From: Treponema sp.
GTDB lineage: Bacteria > Spirochaetota > Spirochaetia > Treponematales > Breznakiellaceae
Length of the DNA: 8,243 nucleotides
NCBI GenBank assembly: GCA_031276685.1
Contig: JAISMQ010000124.1
Location: forward strand, 1-8,243
Direction of reading: 5' to 3'
The notes under the pieces were generated by a model. It saw only the letters and a list, made by a program, of their open reading frames with translations. It was not told the DNA's origin and did not search any database. How positions within the stretch are numbered: position 1 is the first letter of the stretch; the number at the start of each line of letters is the position of its first letter. Positions 6,501 to 8,243 of this stretch are shown piece after piece. Position numbers and translations under genes: made by a program.

Positions 6501-6799
6501 AGACCCCCTACTACGTGGCCATTGCCGCAAGCTTCTACAGGTTTTACAAGGCTTACCCCGAAAGTACCATACGGCTTGTGATGTTTGACGAGGCGTTTAA
6601 CCGCATGGACGACGAGCGGATCGGCAAGATTCTAAAATTCTACCGGGACCTGAACATTCAGATTATCAGTTCCGTCCCCACCGAAAAAATAGAGGCCATC
6701 GCCCCCCAGATGGACCGGATCAACCTGGTTATCCGCCACGGCTACTCCGCCCGCGTCCGGGATTTTCACAGCGATACTGCGGCAGAGGCCGGAACGTGA
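3569..6799 (+). CDS. jetC: SMC/MukB-like ATPase, Wadjet JetC family
   Basis: A 1076-residue SMC-like protein. In Wadjet (MksBEFG/EptABCD) systems JetC is the motor subunit: with JetA and JetB it extrudes DNA loops and selects small circular plasmids for cleavage by JetD. The N-terminal head starts ITLERVRLVNWHNF and has Walker A GDNGSGKST (30-38), then DAIQYAMAADLRKAKFN, a sequence style typical of this family. Residues about 245-434 form a charged coiled coil. About 442-590 form a hinge-like globular part (SAWFLADLAEIDDPAW, GWLNTRRFALLV). A second coil runs about 590-900. The C-terminal head has signature KSGGE (972-976), Walker B RLVMFDEAF (1002-1010, D1007/E1008), D-loop NRMDDERI and the switch-like SSVPTEKI. 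All ATPase elements are intact. Residues 101-118 are an Ala/Gly-rich insertion. The stop overlaps the jetD start. No jetA or jetB lies upstream. Rad50/SbcC is less likely: there is no zinc hook CxxC and the partner is a JetD. Confidence 0.9.
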   Translation: MITLERVRLVNWHNFEDTVIDIGNRCLLAGDNGSGKSTIIDAIQYAMAADLRKAKFNAAAGDRKGGRDLVGYVRCKLGADDTEYYRGDTVAHVMLEFSVTSGAAANTGAAAGAASPGSFTAAVCVEAYTDGKVTEHFWLGSGVPVAAIPVRAADGAPLVYRQFRDSLAGPDIAFYDSKRFYLRDFTGRLGVFRRYAEYNPYLEAFTRSVSFTPLVSVDRFVCDYILEDRPVEITTMKDNLESYKEADRQARGAEQRISALRKICDRAAEWRRYQGLIVKQEYLKLRIERDLEEQKRQDRCRRLADIEERTAFLNRELEDLGRQRFEREQEQRETDASLAVNETHILYRRIEERIERLQKDLEEERPRAERYGLLRSQCEALLGRPLRADSQADILQAEEEERNSRTAKEDARKLKNELSLALRDIQTELADLERGIVRYPGSCMALKEALEKSGVSAWFLADLAEIDDPAWADAVEGWLNTRRFALLVPPAEFQRALEIYDTLPRHISGVQLPNLEKMRDAERQAGSLAELVSDSSPYARIYLDYVLGRVIRADIESLKRHSFAVTKECMTYGNHTASRIGEDVYRRHYLGQAARKKRREFLAAESERIRREREAAEQREKEAEAREDVFHQAGRTLIELQFLLPSVGACEKLSADLARSREELASVDTRSFRELQEKRDALAAEIRKLEAEINRCHESLGGFVRSAAACREELENLAASLEEKEGAIRSFGEARPLEIGECESYAETQIEKNSIQDLSNSYESTLKGYRTRVDNLRKEYQTIAQAYDREFNALLSLDPAENGEAERILTRLETSELPEYREKIVRARQDAEKEFKDHFIARLNELIEEARESFREINEILRSLSFGRDQYRFSLEERNDRKGQIEIIRKAAAIPAQEDTLFSQLTDPAELKAVQDLFERILNANLDSPELRSICDYRTYFRYDIKIKETDVIDQSTGKPMELSLSKVLREKSGGETQTPYYVAIAASFYRFYKAYPESTIRLVMFDEAFNRMDDERIGKILKFYRDLNIQIISSVPTEKIEAIAPQMDRINLVIRHGYSARVRDFHSDTAAEAGT
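6784..6788 (+). promoter_or_regulatory. jetD ribosome binding site
   Basis: AGAGG lies seven bases before GTG 6796, inside the end of jetC. It supports the GTGA-overlap start. Confidence 0.6.
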
Positions 6800-8043
6800 C
6801 CGCTTGGGAGCGGCGGATCGTTGAGGCCTTTACCAGCCGCTACCCCGCCTCCGCAGCCGCCGCCCCCGGCACAACCGCGGGGGAATCCCCCCCGGCGCCC
6901 CGCCCCCTCAGAATCCGGCCGGAGCGGATAGCCCCCGGCATCGGCCAGGCCCCCCCGGACGACCGGGAGTCGTTTCTGGAAGCCGCCGAGTCCCTGGAGC
7001 GGCGGGGCGTCCTTTCCCTCGTCTGGGCCCGCCACCGGAAGGGCGAGATCCTCTCCGTCCTCGAATGCCGGGACCCGGAACTGCTCTACGAACTTGCCGG
7101 GAAGCCTTCGCCCAAAACCACCGCCGAAGCCGTCCGCGCCGCGGCCCGGACCCATGCCGCGGCCCCCGGGGGAACGGCGCTTTTTTCGTTCCTGGCCGAA
7201 AACGTTACGCCGCTGGACGCCGCCGGGGGAATTGACGCGGCGGCAACAGAGGATCTGGCGCGCCTGACCCGTTTTTTGTGTGACGCGGGCCGCCAGGGGC
7301 ACGGGGGGCAGCCACGGGGCATCACCACGCGGGCCCTGTCAACGGCGCTTTACGGCAACTCCAAACGGCTGGAACACCTGCTCGGCCTCTTCGGCCCCCT
7401 GTTCAGCCGCGCCCGGCGGCACGGTTTGGGCATCCCGGATTTTTCGCCGCTGGACCGCTCCTTCCCGGATACGTTTATCGCGGGGGACATCGCGCTTGAC
7501 CTTGAAGGCGCGCCCCAGCCCCTCCGTCTTGGCGGGAATATCGTGGGCCTTCCCCTGGAGACGATCTTAAAACTGCGGCGCATACAGCCCCCGGCGGAAG
7601 GGGCGGCGGCGCTGATGATCGAAAACAAGGAAACCTTCTTTGCCCTTTCCGAATCACTGGGGGGCTACGCCTGTTTCCTCTACGCAGGCGGCCACCCCAA
7701 CCGGGCGGTCCGCGCCCTGGTGTCGCTGCTTTCGGCGGCGGGCTTCGCCCTGTGCCACGCCGGGGACCTTGACCCCGACGGCATCCTTATCCTCCAGGAA
7801 CTGGCGGGCATCGCGGAAAAGCCGGTACGGCCCCTGCGTATGGACGCCGCCACCTTCGACCGCTACCGCGCCTGCGGCAGAAAACTTGAGCCCCCGGCGC
7901 TGCGGCGCACCGCGCTGATCGGCGAAACAACCCGCTCCATCCCCGGCATGGCGGAACTTATCCGGCGCATCGAAGAAACGGGGACGGGCGTGGAACAGGA
8001 GATTATCGATTACCGGGACGGGCTGACGGATTCTTCCGCTTGA
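6796..8043 (+). CDS. jetD: Toprim-fold nuclease, Wadjet JetD family
   Basis: A 415-residue protein. JetD cleaves plasmid DNA delivered by the JetABC motor; it has a DUF3322-type N-terminal part and a DUF2220/Toprim C-terminal part. The Toprim signature is visible: MIENKETFF with the general acid/base-type Glu276, and GDLDPDGILIL with metal-binding Asp324, Asp326 and Asp328. Before it lies FAL/LSRAR-rich helical sequence and PDTFIAGDIALDLEG. After it come helices ending in VEQEIIDY, also typical of the family. Residues about 14-49 and 100-115 are Ala/Pro/Gly-rich and look like local expansions. The GTG start overlaps the jetC stop by four bases, so the two proteins are probably made together. 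The topoisomerase VI A (Spo11) and OLD-type Toprim nucleases are relatives, but the direct linkage to jetC favours JetD. No JetA (DUF5716-like) or JetB (DUF4194-like) gene is adjacent. Confidence 0.9.
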   Translation: MTAWERRIVEAFTSRYPASAAAAPGTTAGESPPAPRPLRIRPERIAPGIGQAPPDDRESFLEAAESLERRGVLSLVWARHRKGEILSVLECRDPELLYELAGKPSPKTTAEAVRAAARTHAAAPGGTALFSFLAENVTPLDAAGGIDAAATEDLARLTRFLCDAGRQGHGGQPRGITTRALSTALYGNSKRLEHLLGLFGPLFSRARRHGLGIPDFSPLDRSFPDTFIAGDIALDLEGAPQPLRLGGNIVGLPLETILKLRRIQPPAEGAAALMIENKETFFALSESLGGYACFLYAGGHPNRAVRALVSLLSAAGFALCHAGDLDPDGILILQELAGIAEKPVRPLRMDAATFDRYRACGRKLEPPALRRTALIGETTRSIPGMAELIRRIEETGTGVEQEIIDYRDGLTDSSA

Positions 8044-8075
8044 AACTGCCATACACGGCCCGGCCGAACACGTAC

Positions 8076-8094
8076 AAAATTTCTTAAAAATTTT
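8076..8094. promoter_or_regulatory. AT-rich inverted repeat upstream of the last promoter
   Basis: AAAATTT (8076-8082), a five-base spacer and AAATTTT (8088-8094) form a perfect 7-base inverted repeat. It stands out from the GC-rich surroundings. It may act as an UP-like element or as part of an operator, and it overlaps the next inverted repeat by four bases. Confidence 0.35.
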
Positions 8095-8110
8095 CAACGG
8101 AAATTGAAAA
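8091..8110. promoter_or_regulatory. Inverted repeat directly before the -35
   Basis: TTTTCAA (8091-8097), six bases and TTGAAAA (8104-8110) form a perfect 7-base dyad ending five bases before the -35 hexamer. It has few G/C pairs and no T-run after it, so it is not a convincing terminator for jetD. A regulator operator or A-tract promoter activator is more likely. Confidence 0.4.
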
Positions 8111-8115
8111 ATCGC

Positions 8116-8145
8116 TTGACAGTCCGGTTTCCCAGGGTGTAAGAT
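8116..8145 (+). promoter_or_regulatory. Sigma-70 type promoter
   Basis: A perfect -35 TTGACA (8116-8121), an 18-base spacer and a -10 TAAGAT (8140-8145) are present. An A/T-rich stretch upstream resembles an UP element. Transcription would start around 8152, giving a leader of about 23 bases before ATG 8175. This is the clearest promoter in the window and separates the last gene from jetCD. Confidence 0.75.
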
Positions 8146-8159
8146 AAGCTCTTGGAAAA

Positions 8160-8167
8160 GGAGGAGG
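8160..8167 (+). promoter_or_regulatory. Strong double ribosome binding site
   Basis: GGAGGAGG holds two overlapping GGAGG cores; the second is seven bases before ATG 8175. It is stronger than any other ribosome binding site here and suggests a highly translated product. Confidence 0.8.
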
Positions 8168-8174
8168 AAGAAAC

Positions 8175-8243
8175 ATGGCATATTACCGTATGAAAAATCC
8201 AAAAATTGTTCAGCGTATTACTGCCACCGTTTTAATATTGCCC
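8175..8243 (+). CDS. Start of an unknown, probably exported or membrane protein
   Basis: Only 23 codons are visible before the right edge. The product begins MAYYRMKNPKIVQR, a basic stretch, followed by hydrophobic ITATVLILP, the pattern of a signal peptide or N-terminal membrane anchor. ATG 8175 is preferred because of the double Shine-Dalgarno seven bases upstream; an internal in-frame ATG at 8190 (MKNPK) is possible. Its codons are A/T-richer than those of jetCD. With a strong promoter and ribosome binding site it is likely abundant. It cannot be assigned to a family from this fragment. Confidence 0.6.
   Translation, partial: MAYYRMKNPKIVQRITATVLILP

Noticed and set aside
3569..6799. SbcC/Rad50 nuclease-complex ATPase
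   Set aside because: No CxxC zinc hook is visible at the middle of the coils, no SbcD-like phosphoesterase is adjacent, and the coupled partner is a JetD-type Toprim protein.
8091..8110. Intrinsic terminator of jetD
   Set aside because: The stem is almost all A/T pairs and no T-run follows it on the plus strand, so stable termination is unlikely.

Overview
This is a GC-rich window from a bacterial chromosome. Coding is dense and, apart from the leftmost gene, all genes read left to right. A CarD-family RNA polymerase regulator sits next to ispD and ispF, and the CarD protein has a long acidic/basic C-terminal helical part. Both features suggest a member of the Spirochaetota, possibly a GC-rich relative of Treponema. 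That placement is an inference from gene content and was not tested by a search.

Layout. (1) 1-878, minus strand: the N-terminal 292 residues of a RecQ-family DNA helicase, running off the left edge. (2) 879-993: a divergent promoter region shared with carD. It carries a small palindrome and probably drives a nearly leaderless carD mRNA. (3) 994-1491: carD. (4) 1492-1580: an 89-base gap with a short direct repeat and a possible 28-codon leader ORF. (5) 1581-3480: ispD, ispF and nth, joined by 4-base GTGA stop/start overlaps. (6) 3481-3568: an 88-base gap with an imperfect hairpin and a possible extended -10 promoter. (7) 3569-8043: two genes, again joined by a GTGA overlap. They encode an SMC/MukB-type ATPase of the Wadjet JetC family and a Toprim-fold nuclease of the JetD family. 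(8) 8044-8174: an AT-rich regulatory region with inverted repeats, a good sigma-70 type promoter and a strong ribosome binding site. (9) From 8175: the first 23 codons of a new gene whose product looks exported or membrane-anchored.

How the genes work together. IspD and IspF catalyse two steps of the MEP (non-mevalonate) isoprenoid pathway, and their translation is probably coupled. nth is coupled to ispF although its product, endonuclease III, is a base-excision repair enzyme. JetC and JetD belong to the plasmid-restricting, SMC-based Wadjet (also MksBEFG/EptABCD) defence family. In known systems JetC needs the kleisin JetA and the KITE-type subunit JetB, and JetD cleaves the DNA.

The main finding is that jetA and jetB are absent. 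nth lies directly upstream of jetC, and an unrelated gene with its own promoter lies directly downstream of jetD. Either the loader subunits are encoded elsewhere in the genome, or this is a reduced two-component JetCD system. Several proteins here (RecQ, JetC, JetD) also carry Ala/Gly/Pro- or Cys-Glu-Ala-Gly-rich low-complexity insertions that their families do not need.
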